A program made the position numbers and the translations under genes. A model generated the notes under the pieces. It saw only the letters and a list, made by a program, of their open reading frames with translations, did no database searches and had not been told where the DNA came from. From contig NZ_MEDO01000001.1 of NCBI RefSeq assembly GCF_001724815.1, forward strand, positions 1 through 64,000: a stretch of DNA of 64,000 nt, in the 5' to 3' direction. Origin of the DNA: Arenimonas sp. SCN 70-307 (lineage in GTDB: Bacteria; Pseudomonadota; Gammaproteobacteria; Xanthomonadales; Xanthomonadaceae). Every line of letters starts with the position of its first letter. The stretch's first letter is position 1. Below are positions 10,584 through 19,355 of this stretch, piece after piece.

Positions 10584-12310
10584 GCCGCTGGCTGCGGGCA
10601 CTGGCGGCGCTGGGCCTCGTGCTGGCGGCGGCCGGCGCCGCGGGCCAGGAGCGCATCCTGGCCTACCACGCCGACATCGTCGTGCAGGCCGACGGCGGCA
10701 TGGAGGTGACCGAGCGCATCACCGTGCGCGCCGAGGGCCAGCGCATCCGCCGCGGCATCTACCGCGACTTCCCGACCCGCTACAAGGACGCGGCTGGCAA
10801 CCGCTACGTCGTGGACTTCGACGTGCTCGGCGTCGAGCGCGACGGCCGTCCGGAGCCCTGGTTCACCGAGCGCCAGTCCAACGGCGTGCGGGTGAACACC
10901 GGCAACGACGACTTCCTGCCGGTGCCGGCCGACATCACCTTCGCCATCCGCTACCGCACTTCGCGCCAGCTGGGCTTCTTCGATGGCCATGACGAGCTGT
11001 ACTGGAACGTCACCGGCCTGGGCTGGGACTTCACCATCGAGCAGGCGAGTGCGCGCGTCACGCTGCCGGCGCCGGTGCCGTCCGACGAGCTGCGGCTCGA
11101 GGCCTACACGGGCGCGTCGGGCCTGCAGGGCCGCGATTACGCCGCGCGCTCGCCGGAACCCGGCGTGGCCGAGTTCCGCAGCACGCGAGCCTTGGGCTCC
11201 TACGAGGGCCTGACCATCGTCGTCGGCTTCCCCAAGGGCCTGGTCGCCGAGCCCACCCGTGCCCAGCGCCTGGCCTGGCTGCTGCGCGACAACGGCGGCG
11301 TGCTGGTGGCGCTGGCCGGCCTGCTGCTGCTGTTCCCCTGGTACCTGCGCAGCTGGCACCGCGTGGGCCGCGACCCGGCGCCGGGCTCGATCTTCCCGCG
11401 CTACGAGGCGCCGGCGGATTTCTCGCCGGGCGAACTGCGCTACCTGTGGAAGCAGGCCTATTCCGACCGCTGCTTCGCCGCCGACGTGGTCGACCTGGCC
11501 GTGCACGGCCAGCTCGCCATCGAACAGTCGGCCAAGAAGGAATGGACGCTAGAGCGCCTGGCCGCCGCCGAGCCGCCGCGCGCGGCCGGCCAGCGCGCCG
11601 TGCTCGAGAAGCTGTTCAAGTCGGCGCCGCGCATCGAGCTCAAGAACACCAACGCCTCGGCCATCGGCGGCGCGCGCATGCACCACCTCAAGGCGCTCGA
11701 CAAGCGCATGCACCCGGCCTTCTTCAAGCGCAACGGCTGGCCGCTGTTCTGGGGCTGGCTGTTTTCCTTCGGCTACGGCGCGCTGGCCTTCCTGGTGTCC
11801 GGCGGCGCTGGCATTCCCCTGATCATCGTGTTGCTGTTGCTCACGCTCGTGCTGCACGGCGTGTTCGGCTGGCTGATGAAGGCGCCGACGGCGCAGGGCC
11901 GCAAGCTGCTCGACGAGATCGAGGGCCTGCGCCTCTACCTGGGAGTGGCCGAGCGTGACGAGCTGGCGCGCCTGGCGCGACCCGGCGGCCCCGAGGCGCC
12001 ATCGCCCGACCCGGAGCGCTACCAGGCGCTGCTGCCCTACGCGCTGGCGCTGGAAGTCGAGGAGGCGTGGACGAAACATTTCACCGCCGCGGTGGGTGCC
12101 GTCCAGGCCGAGCAGACCGCACGCTCGATGGGCTGGTACCGCGGCTCGCCGGGCTCGATGGCCACCCTGGGCGCGATGAGCCAGTCGCTGGGCAGCGCCC
12201 TGAGCTCGCAGATCTCGTCCTCGGCCACGCCGCCGGGCTCGAGCTCGGGCGGCGGGGGCGGCGGCTCCTCGGGCGGTGGTGGTGGCGGCGGCGGAGGCGG
12301 CGGCCGCTAG
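10580..12310 (+). CDS. DUF2207 domain membrane protein with poly-glycine tail
   Basis: A 576-residue protein starting at a GTG that overlaps the lemA stop codon (GTGA). A signal peptide ends near residue 23. A DUF2207 extracytoplasmic beta-rich domain follows (about 25-210; RRGIYRDFPTRY, ELYWNVTG). Then come a transmembrane helix (about 232-250), a cytoplasmic stretch, a hydrophobic hairpin near 395-435, a helical region, and a tail of almost pure Gly/Ser. Such glycine tails are typical of LemA-linked TPM/DUF2207 proteins. Function is unknown. Confidence 0.9.
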   Translation: MSRWLRALAALGLVLAAAGAAGQERILAYHADIVVQADGGMEVTERITVRAEGQRIRRGIYRDFPTRYKDAAGNRYVVDFDVLGVERDGRPEPWFTERQSNGVRVNTGNDDFLPVPADITFAIRYRTSRQLGFFDGHDELYWNVTGLGWDFTIEQASARVTLPAPVPSDELRLEAYTGASGLQGRDYAARSPEPGVAEFRSTRALGSYEGLTIVVGFPKGLVAEPTRAQRLAWLLRDNGGVLVALAGLLLLFPWYLRSWHRVGRDPAPGSIFPRYEAPADFSPGELRYLWKQAYSDRCFAADVVDLAVHGQLAIEQSAKKEWTLERLAAAEPPRAAGQRAVLEKLFKSAPRIELKNTNASAIGGARMHHLKALDKRMHPAFFKRNGWPLFWGWLFSFGYGALAFLVSGGAGIPLIIVLLLLTLVLHGVFGWLMKAPTAQGRKLLDEIEGLRLYLGVAERDELARLARPGGPEAPSPDPERYQALLPYALALEVEEAWTKHFTAAVGAVQAEQTARSMGWYRGSPGSMATLGAMSQSLGSALSSQISSSATPPGSSSGGGGGGSSGGGGGGGGGGGR

Positions 12311-12317
12311 TCGCAAC

Positions 12318-12396
12318 GGGGACAGGTGCAATTTCGAGGGGCAGGGGAAACTCCCCACGGGAGTTTCCCCTGCCCCTCGAAATTGCACCTGTCCCC
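12318..12396. repeat. Long perfect palindrome (GGGGAC...AATTT type), element 2
   Basis: Two perfect 38-base arms (12318-12355 and 12359-12396) separated by only CAC. The arms start GGGGACAGGTGCAATTTCG, sharing the GGGGAC-N6-AATTT pattern with the element at 7682-7756. It sits exactly between convergent stop codons, 7 bases after the DUF2207 gene and 1 base before the DUF853 stop. As RNA it would form a very stable hairpin in either direction. Confidence 0.88.
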
Positions 12397-12397
12397 C

Positions 12398-13888
12398 TCA
12401 GCGCTTGCCGCCCAGGAGCCCGCCCAGGATGCCGCGAAGCAGCTGCCGGCCCAGCCCGTTGGCGACGGTGCGTGTGGCCGATTTGGCCGCGGCTTCCACC
12501 GCGCCCTGGCGGCGCTTGGTGCCCCAGAGGAACTCGTCCATCTTCGAGCGCGGTGCCTCGGCAGGTGCCTTTCCGGCCGGCGCGCCCGGTGCCGGGGCGT
12601 CGGGCGCGGCGGCCTGTTCGGCGCGTTTGGCCAGCATCTCGAAGGCCGATTCGCGGTTCACCGGCGTGTCGTACTTGCCGCCCACGGGGCTGCGCGAGCG
12701 CACCGTCGCGCGCTCCTCGTCGGTGATCGCGCCCATGCGGCAGCGCGGCGGGCTGATGATGGCCCGCTCCACCGGCATCGGCACGGCCTTGGCCATCAGC
12801 ATCGACACCAGGGCCTCGCCCACGCCCAGCTCGCCGATGGCCCTGGCCACGTCCACCTTCGGGTTCTGCACGAAGGTCTCGGCGGCGGCGCGCACGGCCT
12901 TCTGGTCGCGCGGCGTGAAGGCGCGCAGCGCGTGCTGCACGCGGTTGCCCAGCTGGCCCAGCACCTCGTCGGGGATGTCGTCGGGGTTTTGCGAGCAGAA
13001 GTAGATGCCCACGCCCTTGGAGCGGATCAGGCGCACCACCTGCTCGACGCGCTGTTTCAGCGCCGGCGGGCAGTCGTTGAACAGCAGGTGCGCTTCGTCG
13101 AAGAAGAACACCAGCTTGGGCACGTCCAGGTCGCCGACTTCGGGCAGGGTCTCGAACAGCTCGCTCAGCAGCCACAGCAGGAAGCTCGAATACAGGCGCG
13201 GGCGCAGGATGAGCTGGTCGGCGGCGATGAGGTTGATCACGCCGCGGCCGGACATGTCCTGGCGCATCAGGTCGGACAGCTGCAGGGCGGGTTCGCCGAA
13301 GAACTGCTTGCCGCCATCCTGCTCGAGCCGCAGCAGGGCGCGCTGGATCGCCGCCACCGACTGCGGGCTGACCAGGCCGTAGCGCTGGGACACCTCGGCC
13401 TTGTTCTCGGTGGTGAAGTTGAGCAGGGCGCGCAGGTCGTCGAGGTCGAGCAGCAGCAGGCCGTTGTCGTCGGCCAGCTTGAAGGCGATGTCCATCACGC
13501 CCGACTGGGTGTCGTTGAGCTCGAGCATGCGCGACATCAGCGCCGGCCCGACCTCGGACACCGTCGTGCGCAGCGGGTGGCCGAGCTTGCCGTAGAGGTC
13601 CCAGAACACCACCGGGCTGGCCTCGTTGGCGTAGCCTTCGAGGCCGATCTGCTGCACGCGGGCGGCGATCCGGTCGTTCATCGCGCCCGGCATGGCCAGG
13701 CCGGCGATGTCGCCCTTCACGTCGGCCATCACCACCGGCACGCCCAGGCGCGAGAAGCCCTCGGCCATCACCATCAGGGTCACCGACTTGCCGGTGCCGG
13801 TGGCGCCGGCGACCAGGCCGTGGCGGTTGCCGTACTTGCCGAGCAGGTGGACGGGCTGGTCGCCCTTGCCGATCAGGATGTCGCTCAT
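12398..13888 (-). CDS. HerA/DUF853-type ATPase (YjgR-like)
   Basis: A 496-residue protein of the DUF853 (YjgR) family within the HerA/FtsK ATPase clan. The Walker A motif GATGTGKS is at 28-35, followed by MADVKGDIAGLAMPG. The Walker B is in the LVFFFDEAHLLF segment, with YFCSQNPDDIPDEVLGQLGNR as the sensor-like stretch. The start at 13888 gives MSDILIGKG, the standard N-terminus; upstream codons in this frame are spurious. The C-terminal third (about 410-496) is Ala/Pro-rich and ends in a glycine/arginine cluster (GGLLGGKR). The cellular role is not known. Confidence 0.9.
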   Translation of the reverse strand: MSDILIGKGDQPVHLLGKYGNRHGLVAGATGTGKSVTLMVMAEGFSRLGVPVVMADVKGDIAGLAMPGAMNDRIAARVQQIGLEGYANEASPVVFWDLYGKLGHPLRTTVSEVGPALMSRMLELNDTQSGVMDIAFKLADDNGLLLLDLDDLRALLNFTTENKAEVSQRYGLVSPQSVAAIQRALLRLEQDGGKQFFGEPALQLSDLMRQDMSGRGVINLIAADQLILRPRLYSSFLLWLLSELFETLPEVGDLDVPKLVFFFDEAHLLFNDCPPALKQRVEQVVRLIRSKGVGIYFCSQNPDDIPDEVLGQLGNRVQHALRAFTPRDQKAVRAAAETFVQNPKVDVARAIGELGVGEALVSMLMAKAVPMPVERAIISPPRCRMGAITDEERATVRSRSPVGGKYDTPVNRESAFEMLAKRAEQAAAPDAPAPGAPAGKAPAEAPRSKMDEFLWGTKRRQGAVEAAAKSATRTVANGLGRQLLRGILGGLLGGKR

Positions 13889-14003
13889 TGAGGGTGGGCT
13901 CCGCGGGGTCTGGCCCGATTCTAGCCGCAGGGCAGGGCGGCCGGCGCTTGCCGCGGCGGCGCTGGCCTCGCTAGTCTGCCGGCCTGTTTTCCGGAAGGTC
14001 CCG

Positions 14004-15452
14004 ATGCGTCCCTCACTCCTGCTGGTCCTTTGCGCCGCCCTGGCGCTGACTCTCCCCGCCGAAGCCCGCCGCGTGCCGGCCAACGCCCAGAAGCTCTACG
14101 ACCAGCTCGAAGCCGCCAGCGACCAGTTCCGCGAAGGCCTGGCCGAGCTCGGCCGCGGCGAGGCGGTGCAGGGCCGCGAAACCATCCGCGAAGCTTCGGC
14201 GACGCTGCTGGAAGCCGCGCGCCGCTGCGGCGGCACGCGCGGCTGCGACACGTCGCGCTTCCTGGCCGCCTACGACGCGCTGGTGCAGGAAGGCGCCGGC
14301 CTGGCGGGCGGCGGCGAAGGCTTCACCACGCCCACCGACGGCGTGCGCCCGGCCGACGAGGCCTCGCCGGTGCTCGGCGCCATGCCCGCGTCGGCGCGCC
14401 CGGTGGCGATGCTGCGCGGCCGCGACCTGCGCGAGGTGATCGAGCTCAACGAGCCGGTGCGCGCGGCCCTGGCCGAGTGGCTGACCTGGATGCGCCCGCA
14501 GCTGATCACCAGCTGGGAGAACTACCAGCAGATGCGCTTTTTGATGTGGCCCGAGTACGAGCAGGCGGGCCTGCCCGAGGCGCTGCTGTTCGGCATCCTG
14601 GCCAAGGAATCCAACGGCCGCGTGCATGCGGTCTCGCGCGCCGGCGCCGCCGGCCCGATGCAGTTCATGCCGGCCACCGGTGCGCGTTTCGGCCTGGGCT
14701 GGCGCGACGGTTTCGACACCCGCTACGACCCGCAGCTGGCTTCGCGCGCCAGCGTGCTGTACTTCAACGAGCGCTTCGCCGAGCTGGGCGACGACCTCGA
14801 GTTCGCCGTGGCCGCCTACAACGGCGGCGAGGGCCGTGCGCTGCGGCTCAAGCGCGCGGCTGGCGGCAAGTCGTTCTGGCACCCGGACGTCTACGGCCAG
14901 CTGCCGCCCGAGACCCGCGACTACGTGCCCTACGTGCTGGCCGCGGCCTGGCTGTTCCTGCACCCGGAGGAGTACGGCCTGCAGTTCCCGCAGGTCGATG
15001 GCGCCGCGACCGTGCTCAAGCTGCAGGCACCGGCCTCGATCTACCAGCTCGCGATCTGCCTGGGCGGCCCGCGCGAGGGTTATTTCCGCGCGCTGCGCAA
15101 CCTCAACCCGCGCTACGAGCCGCACCTGCCGATCGCCGCGGGCACCGAGCTGCGCGTGCCGGTGGCGGTGCCGCCCGAGTACCAGCGCCACTGCGTCACC
15201 GGCCCGCGCGCGGAGCAGGCGGTGCAGCTGATGGCCGCCAGCAAACCCACCGTTCCCGCGACCGCCACGCGCCCGCCCGCGGCGGGCGGCGCCGCGGGTC
15301 GCAGCTACCGCGTGAAGTCCGGCGACACCCTGCATGGCATCGCCCGCCGCAACGGCTGCCGCAGCGCCGAGGCCCTGGCCCGCGCCAACGGCCTGCGCTC
15401 GCCCTACGTCATCCGCGCCGGGCAGACGCTGCGGCTCGACGGCTGCCGTTAG
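14004..15452 (+). CDS. Membrane-bound lytic transglycosylase with C-terminal LysM
   Basis: A 482-residue periplasmic enzyme cleaving peptidoglycan glycan strands to 1,6-anhydro products. A signal peptide covers about 1-21. The SLT domain spans about 185-300, with catalytic Glu202 in LAKES, then AGPMQFMP and AVAAYNGGEGR, as in MltD-type (family 1D) enzymes. One LysM module ends the protein (about 432-478; RVKSGDTLHGIARRNGC). MltD of E. coli has a lipobox and two LysM; here there is no lipobox and only one LysM. A 115-base gap separates it from the divergent DUF853 gene. Confidence 0.9.
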   Translation: MRPSLLLVLCAALALTLPAEARRVPANAQKLYDQLEAASDQFREGLAELGRGEAVQGRETIREASATLLEAARRCGGTRGCDTSRFLAAYDALVQEGAGLAGGGEGFTTPTDGVRPADEASPVLGAMPASARPVAMLRGRDLREVIELNEPVRAALAEWLTWMRPQLITSWENYQQMRFLMWPEYEQAGLPEALLFGILAKESNGRVHAVSRAGAAGPMQFMPATGARFGLGWRDGFDTRYDPQLASRASVLYFNERFAELGDDLEFAVAAYNGGEGRALRLKRAAGGKSFWHPDVYGQLPPETRDYVPYVLAAAWLFLHPEEYGLQFPQVDGAATVLKLQAPASIYQLAICLGGPREGYFRALRNLNPRYEPHLPIAAGTELRVPVAVPPEYQRHCVTGPRAEQAVQLMAASKPTVPATATRPPAAGGAAGRSYRVKSGDTLHGIARRNGCRSAEALARANGLRSPYVIRAGQTLRLDGCR

Positions 15453-15521
15453 CGTCGGCGTCCACGCCGCCTTAAGGCCCGGCGGGGCTAGCATCGGACT
15501 TCGTTCCAGGGGAGCCCCGCC

Positions 15522-16988
15522 ATGAGCCAGCGCAACGACCCGGACGGCAGCCGCCTGCCGATCAAGCTCGACTCGACCAGCAATGGCGAGTTCATGCCGG
15601 TGCCGCTTGGGCCCGAGCACCACCAGGCCAATGCGCTGGCGGCCGAGCAGGCAGGCCTGAATGCGCGGCGCCTGGGCATCGGCCGTCGCGATTTCCTGGT
15701 GTCCGCCTGCGGCGCGGCCAGCTCGCTGCTGGCGATGAACGCGGCCTATGCCGCGGCCGGCAAGCGCGGCGGTTATTTCGACGTGCCGCCGGAAGCGGCG
15801 CTGGAGCCGGCGGCGGCCGAGGCCAGCGTCTCGGGCCGCGAGTTCATCTTCGACGTGCAGGGCCACTTCGTGAATCCCACCGGTGCGTGGACGCGCCGGT
15901 TGCCCGAGGGCGCGCGCCCGCTGGGCGGTTTCCCGGCCGAGGGCTGCGCGGCGGCGCAGCTGGGCGGCAACCTCGACCGCCTGCAGTGCTTCGGCCCGGA
16001 CGCCTTCCTGCGCGACATCTTCCTGGACTCAGACACCTCGCTGATGGTGCTCAGCTTCGTGCCCTCGACCCGCGAGGGCGAGCCGCTGACCATCGAGGAG
16101 GCCGCAGCCACGGCGGCCATCGTCGAGACGATGCAGGGCACGCACCGACTGTTCCTGCACGGGCGCGTGAACCCGAACCAGGCCGGCGACCTCGAGGACA
16201 TGGAACGCCTGGCGACGCAGTTCCGGATCAGCGCCTGGAAGACCTACACGCAGTGGGGCCCGAACGGCGAAAGCGGCTTCTGGATGGACGACGACGCCGG
16301 CCTGGCGATGATCGAAAACGCGCGCCGGCTCGACGTGCGCAACATCGCCATCCACAAGGGCCTGCCCTTCGGGCCGCGCAGCTACGAATACAGCACCTGC
16401 GCCGACATCGGCCGCGTGGGCAAGCGCTTCCCGGACGTGAACTTCCTGATCTACCACTCGGGCTTCGTCACCGACAAACCCGAAGGCCCCTATGATCCGG
16501 CGCGCACGGACGGCATCGACTCGCTGGTCTCGTCGGTGCTGGCGGCGGGGCTGGGCAAGGGCAGCAACGTCTACGCCGAGCTGGGCTCGACCTGGCGCTT
16601 CCTGATGCGCGACCCGGATTCGGCGGCGCATGCGCTGGGCAAGCTGCTCAAGTACCTGGGTGAGGACAACATCCTCTGGGGCACCGACTCGATCTGGTAC
16701 GGCAGCCCGCAGGACCAGATCCAGGCCTTCCGCACCTTCCAGATCAGCCCGGAACTGCGCGAGAAGCACGGCTATCCGGAGATCACGCCGGCGATCCGCG
16801 CCAAGATCTTCGGCCTCAACGCGCTCAAGCTCTACCCGGTGGCCCGCGACGTGCTCGACCAGCACCTGGGCCGCGACGCCGTCGCCCGCGCCCGCGAGAA
16901 CTACCGCAACGCCCCCGACCCCAGCTTCCTCACCTACGGCCCCCGCACCCGCCGCGAGTTCCTCAACTTCAAGGCCTGGGGCGGCTGA
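15522..16988 (+). CDS. Tat-exported amidohydrolase-family protein
   Basis: A 488-residue protein of the amidohydrolase-2 (COG2159) superfamily, which includes metal-dependent decarboxylases and hydrolases. A twin-arginine motif GRRDFLV with a hydrophobic stretch lies at 54-78, preceded by an unusually long 50-residue extension. The usual N-terminal DxHxH metal motif reads DVQGHF near 110. Later ligands are recognisable in IHKG, YHSGF and WGTDSIW. Start ATG 15522 is preceded by GGGGAG. The reaction cannot be predicted; it may act in the periplasm as a folded metalloenzyme. It stands alone and converges on the FadB-like gene across a REP cluster. Confidence 0.83.
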   Translation: MSQRNDPDGSRLPIKLDSTSNGEFMPVPLGPEHHQANALAAEQAGLNARRLGIGRRDFLVSACGAASSLLAMNAAYAAAGKRGGYFDVPPEAALEPAAAEASVSGREFIFDVQGHFVNPTGAWTRRLPEGARPLGGFPAEGCAAAQLGGNLDRLQCFGPDAFLRDIFLDSDTSLMVLSFVPSTREGEPLTIEEAAATAAIVETMQGTHRLFLHGRVNPNQAGDLEDMERLATQFRISAWKTYTQWGPNGESGFWMDDDAGLAMIENARRLDVRNIAIHKGLPFGPRSYEYSTCADIGRVGKRFPDVNFLIYHSGFVTDKPEGPYDPARTDGIDSLVSSVLAAGLGKGSNVYAELGSTWRFLMRDPDSAAHALGKLLKYLGEDNILWGTDSIWYGSPQDQIQAFRTFQISPELREKHGYPEITPAIRAKIFGLNALKLYPVARDVLDQHLGRDAVARARENYRNAPDPSFLTYGPRTRREFLNFKAWGG

Positions 16989-17007
16989 GCCCACCCGCAC
17001 CACCCCT

Positions 17008-17155
17008 GTAGGAGCGCCTTCAGGCGCGAATCTTTTCGCGCTTTTGGGAGGGCCTTCAGGCCCGAGGATTCTCGCCTTGGGGTTTCGTAGAGCCGGGATC
17101 GTTCCCGGCGCACGGGTAAAAAAAGCAAAAGATTCGCGCCTGAAGGCGCTCCTAC
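17008..17155. repeat. GTAG-type REP cluster (BIME-like)
   Basis: A 148-base cluster between convergent genes. The outer arms (17008-17036 and 17127-17155) are 29-base perfect inverted copies starting GTAGGAGCGCCTTCAGGCGC, each a self-hairpin. Inside are a decayed GGAGGGCCTTCAGGCCCGA copy (near 17047) and a second REP type, GTAGAGCCGGGATCGTTCC (17087-17107), like the GTAG (SMAG) units of Stenotrophomonas. No RAYT transposase gene is in the window. Confidence 0.82.
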
Positions 17156-17174
17156 CGGGGGAGGGCGTTGGGGG

Positions 17175-19205
17175 TCAGAGGGCGTCCCAGCCGGGGCGGG
17201 GTTTGAAGCGGTCGCCGTGCCTGGCGGCGAGTTCTTCGAGGCGCGCCTTGAGCTTGGCGGCGCCGACGCTGCGGATGTGCTGGATCGGGCCGCCGCGGAA
17301 AGGCGCGAAGCCCGTGCCGAAGATCACGCCGGCGTCGAGCAGGTCGGCGTCGGAGACCACGCCGTCGTGCAGGCAGCTGACCGCCTCGTTGAGCAGCGGC
17401 AGCACCAGCCGGTCCTCGAGGTCCTCGGGGGCCCTGTAGTCCTTCGGCACCTCCGGCTTCACGGGCTTGCCGTTCTCCCACTTGTACAGGCCCTGGCCGT
17501 CCTTCTTGCCGCGCTTGCCCGGCTCGACCTTGAACGCGTCGGGCAGGGCCTGGCCGTGGAAGTCGGCCATGATCTTGCCCACGCTCGCGGCCACGTCCAG
17601 GCCCACCGTGTCCACCAGCTCGATCGGCCCCATCGGCATGCCGAACTTCAGCGCCGCCTTGTCGATCACCGGGCCCGGGATGCCCTCGGCGAAGGCCACG
17701 ATGGCCTCCTGCATGTAGGGCGCCAGGATGCGGTTGACCAGGAAGCCCGGCGTGCCCGCCACCGGCACCGGCAGCTTGTCGATGGCCTTGCAGAAGGCCG
17801 CCAGGCGGCGCTCGGTCTCGGCGTCCATGCCGTCGTGGCGGACGATTTCCACCAGCGGCATCAGCGCCACCGGGTTGAAGTAGTGCAGGCCGGCGAAGCG
17901 CGCCGGGTCCTTGCGGCCCTCGCGCAGCTTCTCAAGCGCGATCGAGGACGTGTTCGAGACCAGCAGCGCGCCGGGCTTGAGCGTCTCCTCGACCTTGGCG
18001 AACAGCGCCTGCTTGGCCTCGAGGTTCTCGAAGATCGCCTCGATCACCAGGTCGGCCCCGGCCACGCCCGCGCCCTCGACGTCGGCCTTCAGGCGCGCGG
18101 CGGTGGCGGCGCGCTTGGCCTCGTCCTTGACCTTCTTCTCGAACAGCTTGGCGGCGCGGTCCAGCGCCGGCTGGATGTACTGCATCTCGCGGTCCTGCAG
18201 CGTCACCTCGAAGCCGCGCAGCGCGCACCAGGCGGCGATGTCGCCGCCCATCACGCCGGCGCCGATGACGTGCACCTTCTGGATGCCATGGTCTTTCCCG
18301 CCCAGCGACTTGAGCCGGTCCATCAGGAAGAACACCCGCACCAGGTTGTAGGCGGTGGGGCCGCCGGCGAGTTTCACCACGGCCCTGGCTTCGGCCTTCA
18401 GCGCCGCGTGCACCGGCAGGCCGCCGCTGCGGCGCCAGGTGTCGATCAGCGCGAACGGGGCGGGGTAGTGCTCCTTGCGCGCCTTTCGGGCGACCTGCTT
18501 GCTCATCTGGGGCGCGAGGATGGCGCGGGCCAGGCCGGTGTTGGTGGCCCAGGCCAGGAAGCGCTGCTTGAACGGGCGCTGGGCGCCGCGCTGGGCCAGC
18601 TTCACGGCCTCGTCGAGCAGCACGGCCGGCTCGACGACGCGGTCGACCAGGCCCATGGCCTTGGCGGCCGAGGCAGAGAGGCTGCGGCCGGTGAGCATCA
18701 GGTCCATCGCCGCCGGCGCGCCCAGCAGGCGCGGGGCGCGCACGCTGCCGCCCCAGCCGGGGAAGATGCCCAGCTTGACCTCGGGCAGGCCGATGCGGGT
18801 CTTGTCGTCGCGGCTGGCCACGCGGTAGCGGCAGGCCAGCGCCAGTTCGGTGCCGCCGCCCATGCAGTGGCCGTGGATGGCGGCTACGGTGGGGCAGCGC
18901 AGCTCGGCCAGCTTCTGGAACACCAGCTGGCCGTGGCGGATCCAGGCCTCGGTCTGGCCCTTGGCGGCGATGTCGCCGAAGCCCTTGATGTCGGCGCCCG
19001 GGATGAAACCCGCGGCCTTGCCGGAAATGATCACCAGGCCCTTGGGCAGTTCCAGCGCGATGCGCTCGAGCATGGACTCGAGTTCGTCGAGCACGGCGCG
19101 CGAGAGCGCGTTCACGCCCTGGTCGGCGCGGTTGAGGGTGAGCACCAGGATGCGGTCGGCGCGCAGGTCGGCCTGCCAGTGGGCGAGGCGAAGTCCGTCG
19201 AACAT
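17175..19205 (-). CDS. FadB/FadJ-type enoyl-CoA hydratase / 3-hydroxyacyl-CoA dehydrogenase
   Basis: A 676-residue bifunctional beta-oxidation enzyme. The N-terminal crotonase domain (about 1-190) keeps both catalytic glutamates (GGGTE and IGLPEVKLGIFPGWGG). The dehydrogenase domain starts at the Rossmann motif VIGAGVMGGDIA near 315 and holds the catalytic His in GLHYFNPVALMPLVE. C-terminal dehydrogenase helices complete it. The family's usual length is about 700-730. The ATG at 19205 has GGAG 6 bases upstream, better than the ATG at 19217. No thiolase partner (fadA/fadI) is adjacent. It is divergent from rpoE. Confidence 0.93.
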   Translation of the reverse strand: MFDGLRLAHWQADLRADRILVLTLNRADQGVNALSRAVLDELESMLERIALELPKGLVIISGKAAGFIPGADIKGFGDIAAKGQTEAWIRHGQLVFQKLAELRCPTVAAIHGHCMGGGTELALACRYRVASRDDKTRIGLPEVKLGIFPGWGGSVRAPRLLGAPAAMDLMLTGRSLSASAAKAMGLVDRVVEPAVLLDEAVKLAQRGAQRPFKQRFLAWATNTGLARAILAPQMSKQVARKARKEHYPAPFALIDTWRRSGGLPVHAALKAEARAVVKLAGGPTAYNLVRVFFLMDRLKSLGGKDHGIQKVHVIGAGVMGGDIAAWCALRGFEVTLQDREMQYIQPALDRAAKLFEKKVKDEAKRAATAARLKADVEGAGVAGADLVIEAIFENLEAKQALFAKVEETLKPGALLVSNTSSIALEKLREGRKDPARFAGLHYFNPVALMPLVEIVRHDGMDAETERRLAAFCKAIDKLPVPVAGTPGFLVNRILAPYMQEAIVAFAEGIPGPVIDKAALKFGMPMGPIELVDTVGLDVAASVGKIMADFHGQALPDAFKVEPGKRGKKDGQGLYKWENGKPVKPEVPKDYRAPEDLEDRLVLPLLNEAVSCLHDGVVSDADLLDAGVIFGTGFAPFRGGPIQHIRSVGAAKLKARLEELAARHGDRFKPRPGWDAL

Positions 19206-19291
19206 GGCGGGCTCCATACGTCAGGGTAGGGAAGGAAGTCCGTATCATCCGGGGCAGGCCCCGGGGGGTCAACGCCGGCGATGCGCCGGCC

Positions 19292-19319
19292 GGAACTTTC
19301 CCCGGCCCTGGATGTCCAC
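19292..19319 (+). promoter_or_regulatory. Sigma-E-type promoter of the rpoE operon
   Basis: GGAACTT (19292-19298), a 16-base spacer and TCCAC (19315-19319) match the sigma-E consensus GGAACTT-N16-TCnAA at the -35 and spacing, less well at the -10. It would start transcription near 19325, about 30 bases before the rpoE ATG at 19356, giving positive autoregulation. It also argues against the upstream in-frame ATG at 19281. Confidence 0.6.
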
Positions 19320-19355
19320 GTAGCGGCCCGGATGGCCGCAGGAGCAGCGGCCCGG

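Noticed and set aside
12398-13888. FtsK or conjugation ATPase as a sign of an integrated element
   Set aside because: Full-length similarity is to the chromosomal DUF853/YjgR family; no integrase, relaxase or secretion genes are near.
17008-17155. CRISPR-like repeat
   Set aside because: Units are inverted hairpins of two types, without regular direct repeats or spacers; they fit REP elements.
17217-19229. A 670-codon plus-strand frame across the FadB-like gene
   Set aside because: Antisense shadow without motifs; the minus frame has intact hydratase and dehydrogenase motifs.
19281-19355. A longer N-terminus for RpoE
   Set aside because: The extra 25 residues match nothing in the family and would start upstream of the predicted sigma-E promoter.
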